DNA of 64,000 bases, taken from positions 7,536 through 71,535 of the forward strand of contig JAKFDK010000098.1 of the NCBI GenBank assembly GCA_036676195.1. Reading direction: 5' to 3'. Each line of letters opens with the position of its first letter. Position 1 is the stretch's first letter. The notes under the pieces were generated by a model. The model ran no database searches. It worked only from the letters and a program-made list of their open reading frames with translations, and had not been told where the DNA came from. The DNA comes from JAKFDK01 sp036676195. Lineage in GTDB: Bacteria; Bacillota; Sulfobacillia; Symbiobacteriales; ZC4RG38. The position numbers were made by a program, and so were the translations under genes. Positions 25,280 through 34,853 of the stretch are shown one piece after another.

Positions 25280-25474
25280 GCCCAGGAACGGCTCAGGGGT
25301 CCATGGCATTTTGGCCCATGAAAGCCCTGCGGGTTCCGCGGCCCTGGCCGTTATTATTCTCCCGCCGCCGCAGACCCGGCGAACCCTGGAGCCCATCGAC
25401 TGGTCGGCCGGCATCCTCAGCATGACCCGCTGTCCGGGGCAGACTCCGGGCGGCGGAAGGGCCGCATGGCGCAA

Positions 25475-26485
25475 TCAGGCGGTCAGGGCCGCCAGGTCCT
25501 CGGGCCGGACCACAGTAGCATGGCGCCGCACCTGGCTCAGGCTCCAGTTGTCCAGCAGGTCCCCGGGCATGACCCGGGTCCCCGGTGGCACCAGGCCGCT
25601 GAGTGCGGCCAGGTAGCCCACCACCGCCTCCGGCCGGACCCCGGCCTGCCGCAGCCCGGCAATAGCCACCGAGCCGTGGCGCTTGCTCAGGCGGCTGCCG
25701 TCCGGCCCGGTCAGCAGCGGCACATGGGCATATTGGGGCGGGGTCAGGCCCAGGGCGCGCAGCAGCAGCAGTTGCCGCGGCGTCGAGTCGGTCAGATCAT
25801 CGCCGCGCAGCACGTGGGTAATGCCCATGGCGGCGTCGTCAACGGCCACGGCCAACTGATAGGCCGCCACCCCGTCCGCCCGCCACACCACAAAATCGCC
25901 TCCGCGGGCACCGGGATCAAAGGTACAGGGGCCGAGCAGCAGGTCAGTAAAGGTTACCGGCCCTGGCTCCACCCGGAACCGCCAGGCCGGCTGCCGGCAG
26001 GCGGCGGCCCGGGCGGCGGCGTCGGCCGGAGCGAGCGCCCGGCAGGTGCCGGGGTAGCGAGGGCCTTCCTCACCGGCATGGGGCGCTCCGGCCGCCCGGG
26101 TTACCTCGGCGCGGCTGCAGTAGCAACGGTAGGTATGGCCGGTGGCGGCCAGCCGGGCTAGCGCCTCGCGGTACAGGTCTGCCCGCAGACTCTGCACGTA
26201 CGGGGCACACAGGCCGGGGCGACCGGGTCCCTCGTCCCAGTCCAGCCCCAGCCAGGACAGGTCGGACAGAAGCCCGGCGGCCAGCTCCGGGCGGCACCGG
26301 GCCGGATCCAGGTCCTCCATCCGCAGCAGCAGGTCCCCGCCTGCCGCCCTGACCTGCAACCAGGCCAACAGGGCCGTACGGGCATTGCCCAGGTGCATCA
26401 GACCGGTGGGGCTGGGGGCGAACCGCCCCCGCACCCGGCCGCCCGGGGTCGGGTACGGGTTGCCGGGCGGTGCAGCGGCTGCCAT
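25475..26485 (-). CDS. gluQRS: glutamyl-Q tRNA(Asp) synthetase
   Basis: A 336-residue truncated glutamyl-tRNA synthetase homologue that attaches glutamate to queuosine in tRNA-Asp. The HIGH-like motif is in FAPSPTGLMHLGNARTA, the zinc ligands in YRCYCSRAEV and YPGTC, and the KMSKS-like motif in GSRLSKRHGS. It lacks the anticodon-binding domain of GltX, which separates it from a true GluRS. GGAGGAG lies eight bases before the ATG. It ends convergently against the palindrome region. Confidence 0.93.
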   Translation of the reverse strand: MAAAAPPGNPYPTPGGRVRGRFAPSPTGLMHLGNARTALLAWLQVRAAGGDLLLRMEDLDPARCRPELAAGLLSDLSWLGLDWDEGPGRPGLCAPYVQSLRADLYREALARLAATGHTYRCYCSRAEVTRAAGAPHAGEEGPRYPGTCRALAPADAAARAAACRQPAWRFRVEPGPVTFTDLLLGPCTFDPGARGGDFVVWRADGVAAYQLAVAVDDAAMGITHVLRGDDLTDSTPRQLLLLRALGLTPPQYAHVPLLTGPDGSRLSKRHGSVAIAGLRQAGVRPEAVVGYLAALSGLVPPGTRVMPGDLLDNWSLSQVRRHATVVRPEDLAALTA

Positions 26486-26647
26486 CTCGGCACTCCTCCC
26501 TGCGCTGAGGCAATCGCCTTATTTTAACACACGCCCGGGCAGACCCCGCCTGCTTCAGCGCGCCCATGCTGACACGGTAAGGGGAATCGGGATAATTCCT
26601 CGCCAGCAACATAAGAATACCCTGGGAGATTGCCCGGGGGTGAAAAT

Positions 26648-27259
26648 GTGGAGGACGAGCGCCGGGATCGTCGCTACCGGCCCGGCAGTCGGCTGTGGGT
26701 CCCGGACCAGGCCCCGGAACGGGTCCGCAGCCTTGCCGACTGGGTAGAGCGGATTTTGCTGCAACTGGTGATTCTGGGCCTTGTCGCCCTGGTTCTGGTG
26801 CAGGCACTCTGGACCCAGCCGACTTTACGCAAATGGGCGGTCCTGGCTGATCAACTCGAAGGGGTAAACTGGGGCGAACTGCTGCCCCGGCGATCAGCCG
26901 ACCTGAGCCCGCCGGCGTCAGGCAACGCTGCCGCCCTGGCGGCCGGGGCAGCCAACGGCCCCGCCCGGGCGGTGACCGGCCGGGTACCGACTGGACAGGT
27001 CACCGTGATGCTGATGAGCCGGCGCAGCGCTCCCGGAGTGAAACTGCTGGTCGACGGCCTTCCAGTGGCCGAATTCAGCCGCGGCGCCGCCTCTGTAAAG
27101 GTACTGCCCGGGCAGCAGCTTGCAGTCGACGGCCGGGCCGAGCCCACCACTCTGACCTTTCGGGTGGTGGCCACCAGCGACTTGCAGGAACCGGCTCTGG
27201 GCACGCAGGTGATCACTTTCGGGGACTTACGGCCCCTGGGGACGGCCCGGACCCGCTGA
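26648..27259 (+). CDS. single-pass membrane protein of unknown function
   Basis: 203 residues. The GTG at 26648 follows GGGGGTGA. A charged N-terminus is followed by one membrane segment (LLQLVILGLVALVLVQALW, about residues 36-56), an Ala-rich linker, then a beta-rich extracellular domain (GQVTVMLMSRRSAPGVKLLV, AVDGRAEPTTLTFRVVATS). No family recognised. It lies 105 bases upstream of lgt on the same strand and may be cell-envelope related. Confidence 0.65.
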   Translation: MEDERRDRRYRPGSRLWVPDQAPERVRSLADWVERILLQLVILGLVALVLVQALWTQPTLRKWAVLADQLEGVNWGELLPRRSADLSPPASGNAAALAAGAANGPARAVTGRVPTGQVTVMLMSRRSAPGVKLLVDGLPVAEFSRGAASVKVLPGQQLAVDGRAEPTTLTFRVVATSDLQEPALGTQVITFGDLRPLGTARTR

Positions 27260-27364
27260 GCGGTATATACAGCTATAGGCGAACAGTCCAAAATACCGTA
27301 GAAATTGCGGCGGACGGACGGTGGGTATGGTACTCTGGTGGTGAGACAAGAGGAGGTCTTGAGC

Positions 27365-28207
27365 TTGTCCATTGCCACCCTGGCAGCCCTTGACCCGATT
27401 GCCCTGCGCCTTGGCCCCCTGTCGGTTCGCTGGTACGGGATCATTATCATGTCTGCCGTCGTCCTGGCGGTCTGGCTGGGCCAGCGCGAGGCCAGACGAC
27501 GCGGGCTTGACCCGGAGTTCATGTCAGAACTGGCCCTCTGGGCGGTACCCATTGGCTTTCTGGGCGCCCGGCTGTACGAGGTGTTCATCCTGCAGTGGCC
27601 CTACTACAGCCAGCACCCCGCTGACATCCTGGCGATCTGGAAGGGTGGCCTGGCCATTCACGGCGGCGTTATCGCCGGTGTGGCGGCCGGCATTGTCTTC
27701 ACCGTCCGGCGCGGCGCCAGCGTCCTGGAGTGGGGAGATATCATCGCACCGGGGATTCTGCTGGCTCAGGCCCTGGGCCGGTGGGGAAACTTCTTTAACC
27801 AGGAAGCGTACGGCGACCCGGCGCCGGCCTGGGTCATGAACCTGTTGCCGGAATTCATCCGTGAGGGCATGTGGATTGACGGACTCTACCGCCATCCGAC
27901 CTTCCTGTACGAGAGCCTGTGGAACCTGGCCGGCGGCCTGTTTCTGGTGTACTTGCAAAAGCGCCGGCGGCTGCCGCCGGGCGCCGTGTTTTTTGCTTAC
28001 TGGATCGTGTACAATGCCGGCCGGCTGGTCATTGAGAGTATTCGGGTTGACAGCAGTTTCACCGCCGGGGGCCTGCGCGTAGCGCAGGTCATGTCGGTGG
28101 CGCTGATTCTTGTGGGCGCCGTTGGATTGGCCTGGGTTACCTTGCGGCGTTCCCCGGCCGTTTCCGGTCCGGCCGAACAGTCAAATCAGCCGGATACTGA
28201 CCGTTAG
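27365..28207 (+). CDS. lgt: prolipoprotein diacylglyceryl transferase
   Basis: A seven-helix membrane enzyme (280 residues) that adds diacylglycerol to the lipobox Cys of prolipoproteins. Signatures: VRWYGIIIMSAV, GARLYEVF, the essential His in LAIHGGVIAG, the Lgt signature GRWGNFFNQEAYG and RHPTFLYESLWN. AGGAGG at about 27350 supports the TTG at 27365; another TTG at 27359 is too close. Its substrates in this window include the lipoproteins at 1876 and 39280. Confidence 0.96.
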   Translation: MSIATLAALDPIALRLGPLSVRWYGIIIMSAVVLAVWLGQREARRRGLDPEFMSELALWAVPIGFLGARLYEVFILQWPYYSQHPADILAIWKGGLAIHGGVIAGVAAGIVFTVRRGASVLEWGDIIAPGILLAQALGRWGNFFNQEAYGDPAPAWVMNLLPEFIREGMWIDGLYRHPTFLYESLWNLAGGLFLVYLQKRRRLPPGAVFFAYWIVYNAGRLVIESIRVDSSFTAGGLRVAQVMSVALILVGAVGLAWVTLRRSPAVSGPAEQSNQPDTDR

Positions 28208-28353
28208 GCCGGGATTCTTGCAATACGTTTCACAGTTTCAGGAGATGGAGCAGGAAACGCCGGTGTTTAGGGAGAATATTCGTAGGCCGCCGGAGGCCAA
28301 AAGACGAAAGTTTGGCACTCCGGTAGATCGGTGCAAAAGGGCGAAAGGTCAAG

Positions 28354-28722
28354 ATGATACGAGGCATTCGCGGCGCCACCACTGTTGAAGTGAACGACAA
28401 AGAGGCTATCATCAGTGCCACCGAAGAGTTATTAGAGGAGATCGCGCAGCACAATGAATTCCACCCGGACGACATTGCCAGCGCTCTCTTCACGGTCACG
28501 ACCGAGTTAAACGCGACATTTCCGGCTGAAGCTGCCCGCAAGCGTGGCTGGCTCTGGGTGCCCATGCTGTGCGCAACGGAGATTCCGGTGCCCGGCAGCC
28601 TCCCCATGTGTATACGGGTGCTGATTCACCTGAACACCCACAAGAGCCCGCAGGAAATTCGGCATGTCTACCTGCGTCGGGCCGTGCGCCTGCGGCCGGA
28701 TTGGAGTGGAAACTCAGCTTGA
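28354..28722 (+). CDS. aroH: chorismate mutase, AroH type
   Basis: A 122-residue monofunctional chorismate mutase that makes prephenate for Phe and Tyr. AroH-class features: MIRGIRGATTVEVNDKEAI, the TVTTELNATFPAEAAR segment, MLCATEIPVPGSLP with the active-site Cys, and a C-terminal IRHVYLRRAVRLRPD. The stop overlaps the cmk start. The leader 28208-28353 shows no clear gene; a highly basic 47-codon frame there (ATG at 28243) has a poorly spaced AGGAG and overlaps aroH, so I do not call it. Confidence 0.95.
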   Translation: MIRGIRGATTVEVNDKEAIISATEELLEEIAQHNEFHPDDIASALFTVTTELNATFPAEAARKRGWLWVPMLCATEIPVPGSLPMCIRVLIHLNTHKSPQEIRHVYLRRAVRLRPDWSGNSA

Positions 28723-29396
28723 GCCAGCAAGGGCAGACCCGGCCACTCATCATCGCAATGGACGGACCGGCCGGCGCAGGCAAGAGTACTGTTGCCCGAC
28801 TGGTGGCTGAAGGCCTGGGCTATCTTTACATCGATACCGGTGCCATGTATCGGGCGATCACCCTGAAGGCCATGCGCCGGGAAGTTGACCTGCAGTCATC
28901 CGCCGCCCTGGGCCATCTGGTCGCCGCCACCCACGTATCCCTGGAGCGGGGTCACGCCGGCTATCGTGTCCGCCTGGACGGTGAAGATGTCACCCAGGCC
29001 ATTCGGTCCCCGGAGGTATCACGCAACGTCTCTGCCGTAGCCGCCGTAACCGCGGTGCGTGAGCGCCTGGTAGAGTTGCAGCGGGGACTGGCCGGTGGTG
29101 GCGGCGTAGTGATGGACGGCCGGGATATCGGCAGCCATGTACTGCCGCACGCGGACCGGAAATTCTATATCACCGCGAGCCTGCAGGAACGTGCCCGGCG
29201 GCGCCACGCCGAACTGGCAGCGGCCGGTCACCCGATTCCCATAGCGGAGTTGGAGGCGGAAATTGCCCGACGCGACGAGCAGGACACCACCCGGGCCGTC
29301 AGCCCGCTGATTCGGGTGCCGGATGCGATCCTGATCGATACCACCGGTCAGACGGTGGATGAGGTGGTGACGCGGATCCTTGAGTACTGTACGTAA
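28719..29396 (+). CDS. cmk: cytidylate kinase
   Basis: Phosphorylates CMP/dCMP with ATP. 225 residues: P-loop MDGPAGAGKSTVAR, the NMP-binding YIDTGAMYRAITL, DGRDIGSHVLP and RRDEQDTTRAVSPL. The TTG at 28719 overlaps the aroH stop (TTGA) and has GGAGTG upstream; this start keeps the first beta strand (PLIIAMDG). Translationally coupled to plsC downstream, which it overlaps by 17 bases. Confidence 0.95.
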   Translation: MSQQGQTRPLIIAMDGPAGAGKSTVARLVAEGLGYLYIDTGAMYRAITLKAMRREVDLQSSAALGHLVAATHVSLERGHAGYRVRLDGEDVTQAIRSPEVSRNVSAVAAVTAVRERLVELQRGLAGGGGVVMDGRDIGSHVLPHADRKFYITASLQERARRRHAELAAAGHPIPIAELEAEIARRDEQDTTRAVSPLIRVPDAILIDTTGQTVDEVVTRILEYCT

Positions 29397-30003
29397 AGCA
29401 GCCTATTGGTTTTTCCGGAACCTGCTGTTGCTTTACATTCGCCTTTTCTATCGTTTACGTATTGAGGGACGGGAAAACTTGCCGCCGGGCGGTGCGGTGA
29501 TTCTGTATGCCAACCATGGTTCATGGCTGGACATCCCGCTGATGGGTGCGGCCAGTCACCGGATCGTGCGTTTTATGGCCAAGGCCGAACTGTTCAAGAT
29601 CCCGGTGGTGGGGCCGGTCGTCTCCTTCCTGGGCTCGTTTCCGGTGCACCGGGGTGAACCGGACCGCCAGGCCGTGAAGCAGGCCCTGGCCATCCTGAAA
29701 GAAGGCAGTGTGCTGGGTATCTTTCCGGAAGGGACCCGGAGCAAGACCGGTGTCATGGGACGGGCGGAACCGGGCACCGCGTATCTGCTCTGGAAGTCCG
29801 GGGCCACCGCGGTCCCGATCGGGATCAGTTCCCGTTACCATCTGTTCGGCAAGGTCGTGGTCCGGGTGGGACGGCCTCTGAATACCGCCGGCATCCTGCC
29901 GGCCCGGCCGGCGGCCGAGGACCTGCAGAGGGTGGCGGATCACATGATGGCGGCCGCAGCCGCCCTGTTGGACTCCGGTCTGTTACGCAAGGCAGGAGGC
30001 TAG
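29380..30003 (+). CDS. plsC: 1-acyl-sn-glycerol-3-phosphate acyltransferase
   Basis: A 207-residue membrane acyltransferase making phosphatidic acid. The catalytic NHxxxxD motif is NHGSWLD, the substrate-binding motif is FPEGTRSK, and GVVPIG-like ATAVPIGI follows. Starts at a TTG inside the end of cmk. The order cmk-plsC-rpsA is conserved in Bacillota, usually with ispH between plsC and rpsA; ispH is absent here. Confidence 0.94.
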   Translation: MSTVRKAAYWFFRNLLLLYIRLFYRLRIEGRENLPPGGAVILYANHGSWLDIPLMGAASHRIVRFMAKAELFKIPVVGPVVSFLGSFPVHRGEPDRQAVKQALAILKEGSVLGIFPEGTRSKTGVMGRAEPGTAYLLWKSGATAVPIGISSRYHLFGKVVVRVGRPLNTAGILPARPAAEDLQRVADHMMAAAAALLDSGLLRKAGG

Positions 30004-30064
30004 TGTTGGCCCGCCTGCGGGTCAGCCTGATCGTGCACCCAGCATCCCTGAGGAGGTCTTTGTT

Positions 30065-31273
30065 GTGGAAACCGAGCGTGATGATCAACAGCAACTGGTG
30101 AGCGCTAATAACGATGCAGCGGATGAGCGGGCACAATTGGAAGCGGCTTTGCGCGTTCCGAAAGTAGAGGAAATCATCACAGGCAGGGTCGTCCACGTCT
30201 CTGCAGATCAGGTGCTGGTGGACGTGGGGTATAAGTCCGAAGGCACCATCACCAGGAATGAACTGATCCATCGCCCCATCGATTCCTGTGACCAGGTAGT
30301 ACGACTGGGTGATGAAATTCAGGTCATGGTGCTGACGGTGGATGCCCATGGCGAAGGTGGCCTGCGGCTCTCCAAGCGGCGGGCCGACGAGCGGGCCGCC
30401 TGGCAGCGGGTCGAGGAGTGGAACCAGAAAGGTGAGACCGTGGAAGCTCAGGTGACCGAGGCCGTCAAGGGCGGCCTGGTGGTCGACCTGGGGCTGCGGG
30501 CCTTCCTTCCTGCCTCCCAGGTAGAGCGCGGCTATGTCAATGACCTGTCCAAATACGTCGGTCAGGTCATCCGGGTCAAGATCCTGGAGATTGACCGCAA
30601 GAAGAATCGGGTGATCCTTTCCCGCAAGAAGGTGCTGGAAGAGGAGCGTGACCAGGCCAAGGCGACCTTCTGGGACTCGGTGGAGGAAGGTCAGATCCGT
30701 CTTGGCACCGTCAAGAGCCTGACCGACTTTGGCGCCTTCGTCGACCTGGGCGGCGTGGATGGCCTGCTGCACGTTTCGGAAATGTCGTATGGACGGGTGA
30801 AAAACTCGGCTGAGGTCCTGAGTGAAGGCGAGGAGATCAAGGTCAAGGTGCTGCGGCTGGACCGGGAGAAGGGCAAGGTCTCCCTGGGACTGAAACAGGT
30901 GCTGCCAGACCCCTGGCAGGCGGTGGCCGAGCGCTATCCCGAAGGTTCTGTTGTTACCGGCAGGGTGGCCAGGCTGGCAACCTTCGGCGCCTTTGTGGAG
31001 CTGGAGCCTGGCATTGACGGGCTGGTCCATATCAGCCAGTTGGCTGACCGCCGGGTGCTCAGGCCGGACGAGGTGGTTCAGCCCGGGCAGACGGTCCGGG
31101 TGAAGGTGACCCAGGTCAAGCCTGAGGACCGGCGCATCAGCCTGTCGCTGCGTGAGGCAGACGACGCCGCCGCTGCGGCCGGAGTGGCGTCAGATTCCGA
31201 AGCAGCAGCGGATTCCGAAGCGGCAGCAGATGCCGAAGTGGCAGCGGATTCCGAAGCGACGGCAGAGGAATAA
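30065..31273 (+). CDS. rpsA: 30S ribosomal protein S1-like, four S1 domains
   Basis: 402 residues. Four S1 OB-fold repeats start near ITGRVVHVSADQVLVDVGY, VEAQVTEAVKGGLVVDLGLR, RLGTVKSLTDFGAFVDLGG and VTGRVARLATFGAFVELEPG. This is the four-domain Bacillota form rather than the six-domain proteobacterial S1; it probably aids translation initiation on weak-SD mRNAs. The start is a GTG with GAGGAGGT nine bases upstream. The C-terminus is an acidic tail made by a short DNA repeat. A terminator follows. Confidence 0.92.
   Translation: METERDDQQQLVSANNDAADERAQLEAALRVPKVEEIITGRVVHVSADQVLVDVGYKSEGTITRNELIHRPIDSCDQVVRLGDEIQVMVLTVDAHGEGGLRLSKRRADERAAWQRVEEWNQKGETVEAQVTEAVKGGLVVDLGLRAFLPASQVERGYVNDLSKYVGQVIRVKILEIDRKKNRVILSRKKVLEEERDQAKATFWDSVEEGQIRLGTVKSLTDFGAFVDLGGVDGLLHVSEMSYGRVKNSAEVLSEGEEIKVKVLRLDREKGKVSLGLKQVLPDPWQAVAERYPEGSVVTGRVARLATFGAFVELEPGIDGLVHISQLADRRVLRPDEVVQPGQTVRVKVTQVKPEDRRISLSLREADDAAAAAGVASDSEAAADSEAAADAEVAADSEATAEE
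31193..31264 (+). repeat. four 18-bp tandem repeats coding for the acidic tail of S1
   Basis: Four in-frame copies of GATTCCGAAGCAGCAGCG with a few substitutions encode the six-residue unit D-S/A-E-A/V-A-A/T four times. Slippage could change tail length between strains. Confidence 0.85.
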
Positions 31274-31282
31274 CCGGTCCGG

Positions 31283-31314
31283 TGCCCCCTCACCCAACGA
31301 GGGGGCATTGTCTA
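31283..31314 (+). terminator. Rho-independent terminator after rpsA
   Basis: TGCCCCCTC pairs with GAGGGGGCA across a seven-base loop, followed by TTGTCTATT. Confidence 0.7.
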
Positions 31315-31357
31315 TTCCCACAAGGGAGTCTGGCTGCCCCTGTCGAACCTTCGACCC

Positions 31358-33814
31358 ATGGAGAACAAACCCCTGATTATCACTGAGAAGCCAAGCGCCG
31401 CCCGCGCCATCGCCGAGGCTCTTGGCGGCTTTGGGCGTGCCCAGAACTATTTGGAAAGCAACCAATACTATCTGTCCTGGGCCGTGGGTCACCTGGTGGA
31501 AATGGCCCAACCGGAAGACTACGACCCGCGTTGGAAGCGCTGGAGCCTGGACACGCTCCCGATTGTCCCCTCGCATTTCCGGCTCAAGGTGGCTGCCCGG
31601 ACCCGGGGCCAGTTCCAGGTGCTGGCGCGGCTGGCCCAGCGGGCGAGTTACCTGATCAACGCCTGCGACGCCGGGCGGGAGGGTGAACTGATTTTCCGCG
31701 AGATCGTGGCCGTGGCCGATGTGCACGTGCCCGTCAAACGACTCTGGGTCTCCTCGCTCACCCGTGAGGCGATCCGGCGCGGCTTTGCCGAAATCAAACC
31801 GGCGGCGGAATACGACCGCCTGTATCAGAGCGCACTCTGCCGTTCCCGTGGCGACTGGCTGGTGGGCCTGAATGCCACCCGGGCGTTTACCACCCGCTTT
31901 GGCGAACTGCTGTCAGTGGGGCGGGTGCAAACTCCCACGCTGGCCCTGATGGTCCGCCGGGAGCAGGAGATCCGCAACTTCCGGTCCGAGCCGTACTGGG
32001 AGGTGTTGGCCCAGTTTGGGTCCGCGGTGGGGACCACCTACAGGGGCAAATGGTTTTCGCCCGAATCCGACCGCCTGCCCAGCGGGGAATTGGCGCTGGC
32101 GGTGGCCGAACGTGTCCGGGCGGCCGGCCGTGGCCACGTGGAGACGGTCACCCACAAGGAAGTAGCCGAACGGCCGCCCCAGCTATTCGACCTCACCAGC
32201 CTGCAGCGGGAAGCCAACCGTCGCTTCGGCCTGACGGCGGCCGCCACCCTCAAGGCCGCCCAGAGTCTGTATGAGGCCAAAGTAATCACCTACCCCCGTA
32301 CCGACAGCCGTTACCTGACCAGAGACCTGGCGGCCCGGGTCGAGCGCCCGCTCAACGCCCTGGCCGAGGTGGCGACCTACGCACCGCTGATGGACGGGGT
32401 CGAGGTCCGCCGGATCTGGAGTGGGCGGGTGGTGAACGATGCCCGGGTGACCGACCACCATGCCATCATCCCCACCGGTGAGTCGGTACCTGCCCTGGAC
32501 GGGGCAGCGGCCCGGATTTTCGACCTGGTGGCCCGCCGCTTTCTGGCCAACTTTTACCCGGATGCCCGATTTGAGGACACCGAGGTGATCACCGCGGTGG
32601 CGGCAGATCGCTTCCGCTCCCGGGGCCGGGTCACCCGAGACCAAGGCTGGCAGGCGGTGGAAAGGCCGCCCGCCCCGACCCGTACCAAACGCGGGGGCGG
32701 CGAGGGCGAGGGGACCGACGAGGCCCCGCCGGAGCCTTTGCCGGCGCTGCATGCCGGTGTGGATGTGGCGGTTGGCCAGGTGCAGGTGGAAAAGAAGGAA
32801 ACCCAGCCTCCGCGCCGGTACACCGAGGGGACCTTGCTGGCGGCCATGGAGCATGCCGGGCGCGCCATCGAAGATGATGCTCTGAAGGAAGCGATGAAGG
32901 GGCGGGGGCTGGGCACCCCTGCCACCCGCGCCGCCATTATCGAGCGGCTCAAACAGGTTGGCTACATCGACCGTCAGGGCAAGCTCCTGCTCCCCACTGA
33001 CAAGGGCGAGCGACTGGTTGGTCTGGCCGAGGCCGCCGGCGCCCAGGTGCTACTCAGTGCCGAACTGACCGGCGAGTGGGAAAAGCATATCGCCGACATC
33101 CAGGCCGGCGCATACGACCCGGACCGGCTCCTGCGCGAGATGCAGGGTCTGGCGGTGCAGGTGGTCGAACAGGTCCGGCGCAGCAACGCCACCGCCAGGC
33201 CGCAGGCAGCGGCAGAGGGCGAAGAGACCGGCCCGCGCACCAGGGCGCAGCGGGGCCGCTCCCGTGGAGCCGCGGCAACCGCCATTGTGCAGGGACACGC
33301 CCTGCCCGCCGGACCGCTTCCCGAACCCGTGGGCCTGAGTGCCGGGGTATGCCCGCGCTGCCGGGGCCGGGTGGAAAAGCAGATCCGGGATTGGCGCTGC
33401 ACCGGCTCCGGCTGCCAGTTGCGCATCCCGGGCTGGCTCTGCGGCAAGGCCATTGGGCTGGACCTGGCGGGGGTGTTGCTGCGGGAGGGCCGCACACCGG
33501 TGGTGCACGACTTTGTCTCCCCCCGCACCGGCAAGAAGTTTGACGCCTATCTGGTACTGCAGGAATGGGACGTCGGGTTCGAGTTTCCGGCTTCCCGGCG
33601 TGGCCGGCGCGGGGCACCGCGCCGCAAGGCCGACGCCGCCGACACCGCCGACGCCGCCGGGGAACCGGCGGCGGCCGGCCAGGCCACCCGCCGGAGCACA
33701 AGGGCCCCGCGGGCCGCGGCGGACACGCCGGCACCCCCGGCAACCCCGGCCCGGCCGCGTAGCAGCGGCAAGACGAGGAGGAGAGCACCCGGTGCGGCAG
33801 AAGCGGAAGATTGA
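31358..33814 (+). CDS. topB: DNA topoisomerase III
   Basis: An 818-residue type IA topoisomerase. The Toprim domain shows LIITEKPSAARAIAEAL and DAGREGELIFREI; the catalytic Tyr312 lies in VITYPRTDSRYLT; GLGTPATRAAIIERL is also typical. The C-terminal region has one CPRC...C zinc-ribbon-like/Topo_C repeat (VCPRCRGRVEKQIRDWRC) and ends in a long Ala/Arg/Lys-rich tail that may bind DNA. TopB decatenates replication or recombination intermediates. No good ribosome binding site is seen before the ATG. The 3' end overlaps fni by 23 bases. Confidence 0.93.
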   Translation: MENKPLIITEKPSAARAIAEALGGFGRAQNYLESNQYYLSWAVGHLVEMAQPEDYDPRWKRWSLDTLPIVPSHFRLKVAARTRGQFQVLARLAQRASYLINACDAGREGELIFREIVAVADVHVPVKRLWVSSLTREAIRRGFAEIKPAAEYDRLYQSALCRSRGDWLVGLNATRAFTTRFGELLSVGRVQTPTLALMVRREQEIRNFRSEPYWEVLAQFGSAVGTTYRGKWFSPESDRLPSGELALAVAERVRAAGRGHVETVTHKEVAERPPQLFDLTSLQREANRRFGLTAAATLKAAQSLYEAKVITYPRTDSRYLTRDLAARVERPLNALAEVATYAPLMDGVEVRRIWSGRVVNDARVTDHHAIIPTGESVPALDGAAARIFDLVARRFLANFYPDARFEDTEVITAVAADRFRSRGRVTRDQGWQAVERPPAPTRTKRGGGEGEGTDEAPPEPLPALHAGVDVAVGQVQVEKKETQPPRRYTEGTLLAAMEHAGRAIEDDALKEAMKGRGLGTPATRAAIIERLKQVGYIDRQGKLLLPTDKGERLVGLAEAAGAQVLLSAELTGEWEKHIADIQAGAYDPDRLLREMQGLAVQVVEQVRRSNATARPQAAAEGEETGPRTRAQRGRSRGAAATAIVQGHALPAGPLPEPVGLSAGVCPRCRGRVEKQIRDWRCTGSGCQLRIPGWLCGKAIGLDLAGVLLREGRTPVVHDFVSPRTGKKFDAYLVLQEWDVGFEFPASRRGRRGAPRRKADAADTADAAGEPAAAGQATRRSTRAPRAAADTPAPPATPARPRSSGKTRRRAPGAAEAED

Positions 33815-34853
33815 CCACGTTCGGCTGGCCCTGGCAGAGCCGGTGAGCGGGCGGGGCCTGCACGATCTCGTATTAGTGCACAATAGCCTGCCCGAAGCAG
33901 CCTGGGACGAGGTGGATCTGTCCACCGACCTGCTGGGCTGCCGGCTGGCACAGCCGATCATCATCAACGCCATGACCGGCGGAGCGTCCGCCGTCGGAAA
34001 TATTAACCGCGACCTGGCCCGGGTGGCTCGGTCGCTGGGACTGGCCATGGCGGTGGGGTCCGAGCGGGCCGGTCTGGAGGACCCGGCGGTGGCCGAGACC
34101 TACAAGGTGGTGCGGGAGGAACACCCCGACGGGGTGGTGCTGGGCAACCTCGGGGCCGGCGCTAACCTGGCCGATGCCCGCCTGGCCATGGACATGGTGC
34201 AGGCAGACATCCTGCAAATTCATCTGAATGCGCCGCAGGAACTGGCCATGGCCGAGGGCGACCGGGACTTCCGCGGGCAACTGGCGGCCATCGCTGACCT
34301 GACCGCGGCCGGCCTGCCCGTACTGGTCAAGGAGTGCGGCTTCGGCATGAGCCGGGAAACGGCCGTCCGCCTGTACCAGGCCGGCGTCCGGGCCATCGAC
34401 ATCAGCGGCTATGGCGGTACCAACTTTGCCCGCATTGAGGCGCGCCGGACCGGTGCCACCCTGGACCCGGGCCTGGAGGGGTGGGGCATTCCCACTGCCG
34501 CCAGCCTGCTCGAAGTCACCGGGGCCGGGCTGGCCGGGCTGGAGGTGGTGGCCTCCGGGGGCATCGGCCATGGCAGTGAGGCGGCGGCTGTCCTGGCCGC
34601 CGGCGCCGTGGCGGTGGGAATGGCCGGGCCGGTGCTGCGGGCGCTGCACACGGGCGCCGTGGACGGGTGCCGGGCCTTCCTTGCGCAGGTCCTGTCCAGC
34701 CTGCGGTCAGCGGTGCTGCTGACCGGGGCCCGCAACCTGGCCGAGCTGCGGCAACGGCCGCTGCTGGTTCGGGGTGAAACGGCCGCCTGGTGCCGGGCCC
34801 GGGGCGTGGATATCGACGCATACGCCCGGCGCGGACCGCAGTCGACCGGCTAA
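33792..34853 (+). CDS. fni: isopentenyl-diphosphate delta-isomerase, type 2
   Basis: An FMN- and NAD(P)H-dependent isomerase interconverting IPP and DMAPP. 353 residues: RKIDHVRLAL, IIINAMTGGASAVGNINRDLA, MAVGSERAGLEDP, LQIHLNAPQELAM, VKECGFGMSRETA, DISGYGGTNFARIE and the phosphate-binding VVASGGIGHGSEAAA. The GTG at 33792 is preceded by GAGGAGGAG and lies within the 3' end of topB. Finding it without mevalonate genes fits a MEP-pathway organism. Confidence 0.94.
   Translation: MRQKRKIDHVRLALAEPVSGRGLHDLVLVHNSLPEAAWDEVDLSTDLLGCRLAQPIIINAMTGGASAVGNINRDLARVARSLGLAMAVGSERAGLEDPAVAETYKVVREEHPDGVVLGNLGAGANLADARLAMDMVQADILQIHLNAPQELAMAEGDRDFRGQLAAIADLTAAGLPVLVKECGFGMSRETAVRLYQAGVRAIDISGYGGTNFARIEARRTGATLDPGLEGWGIPTAASLLEVTGAGLAGLEVVASGGIGHGSEAAAVLAAGAVAVGMAGPVLRALHTGAVDGCRAFLAQVLSSLRSAVLLTGARNLAELRQRPLLVRGETAAWCRARGVDIDAYARRGPQSTG

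Noticed and set aside
28208..28353. A riboswitch or 47-codon basic peptide before aroH
   Set aside because: No known aptamer consensus is recognised; the ATG at 28243 is only two bases from its AGGAG and the frame overlaps aroH.
29825..31030. A 401-codon minus-strand frame opposite rpsA and plsC
   Set aside because: It is antisense to two well-supported genes, has no recognised motif and no start signal.
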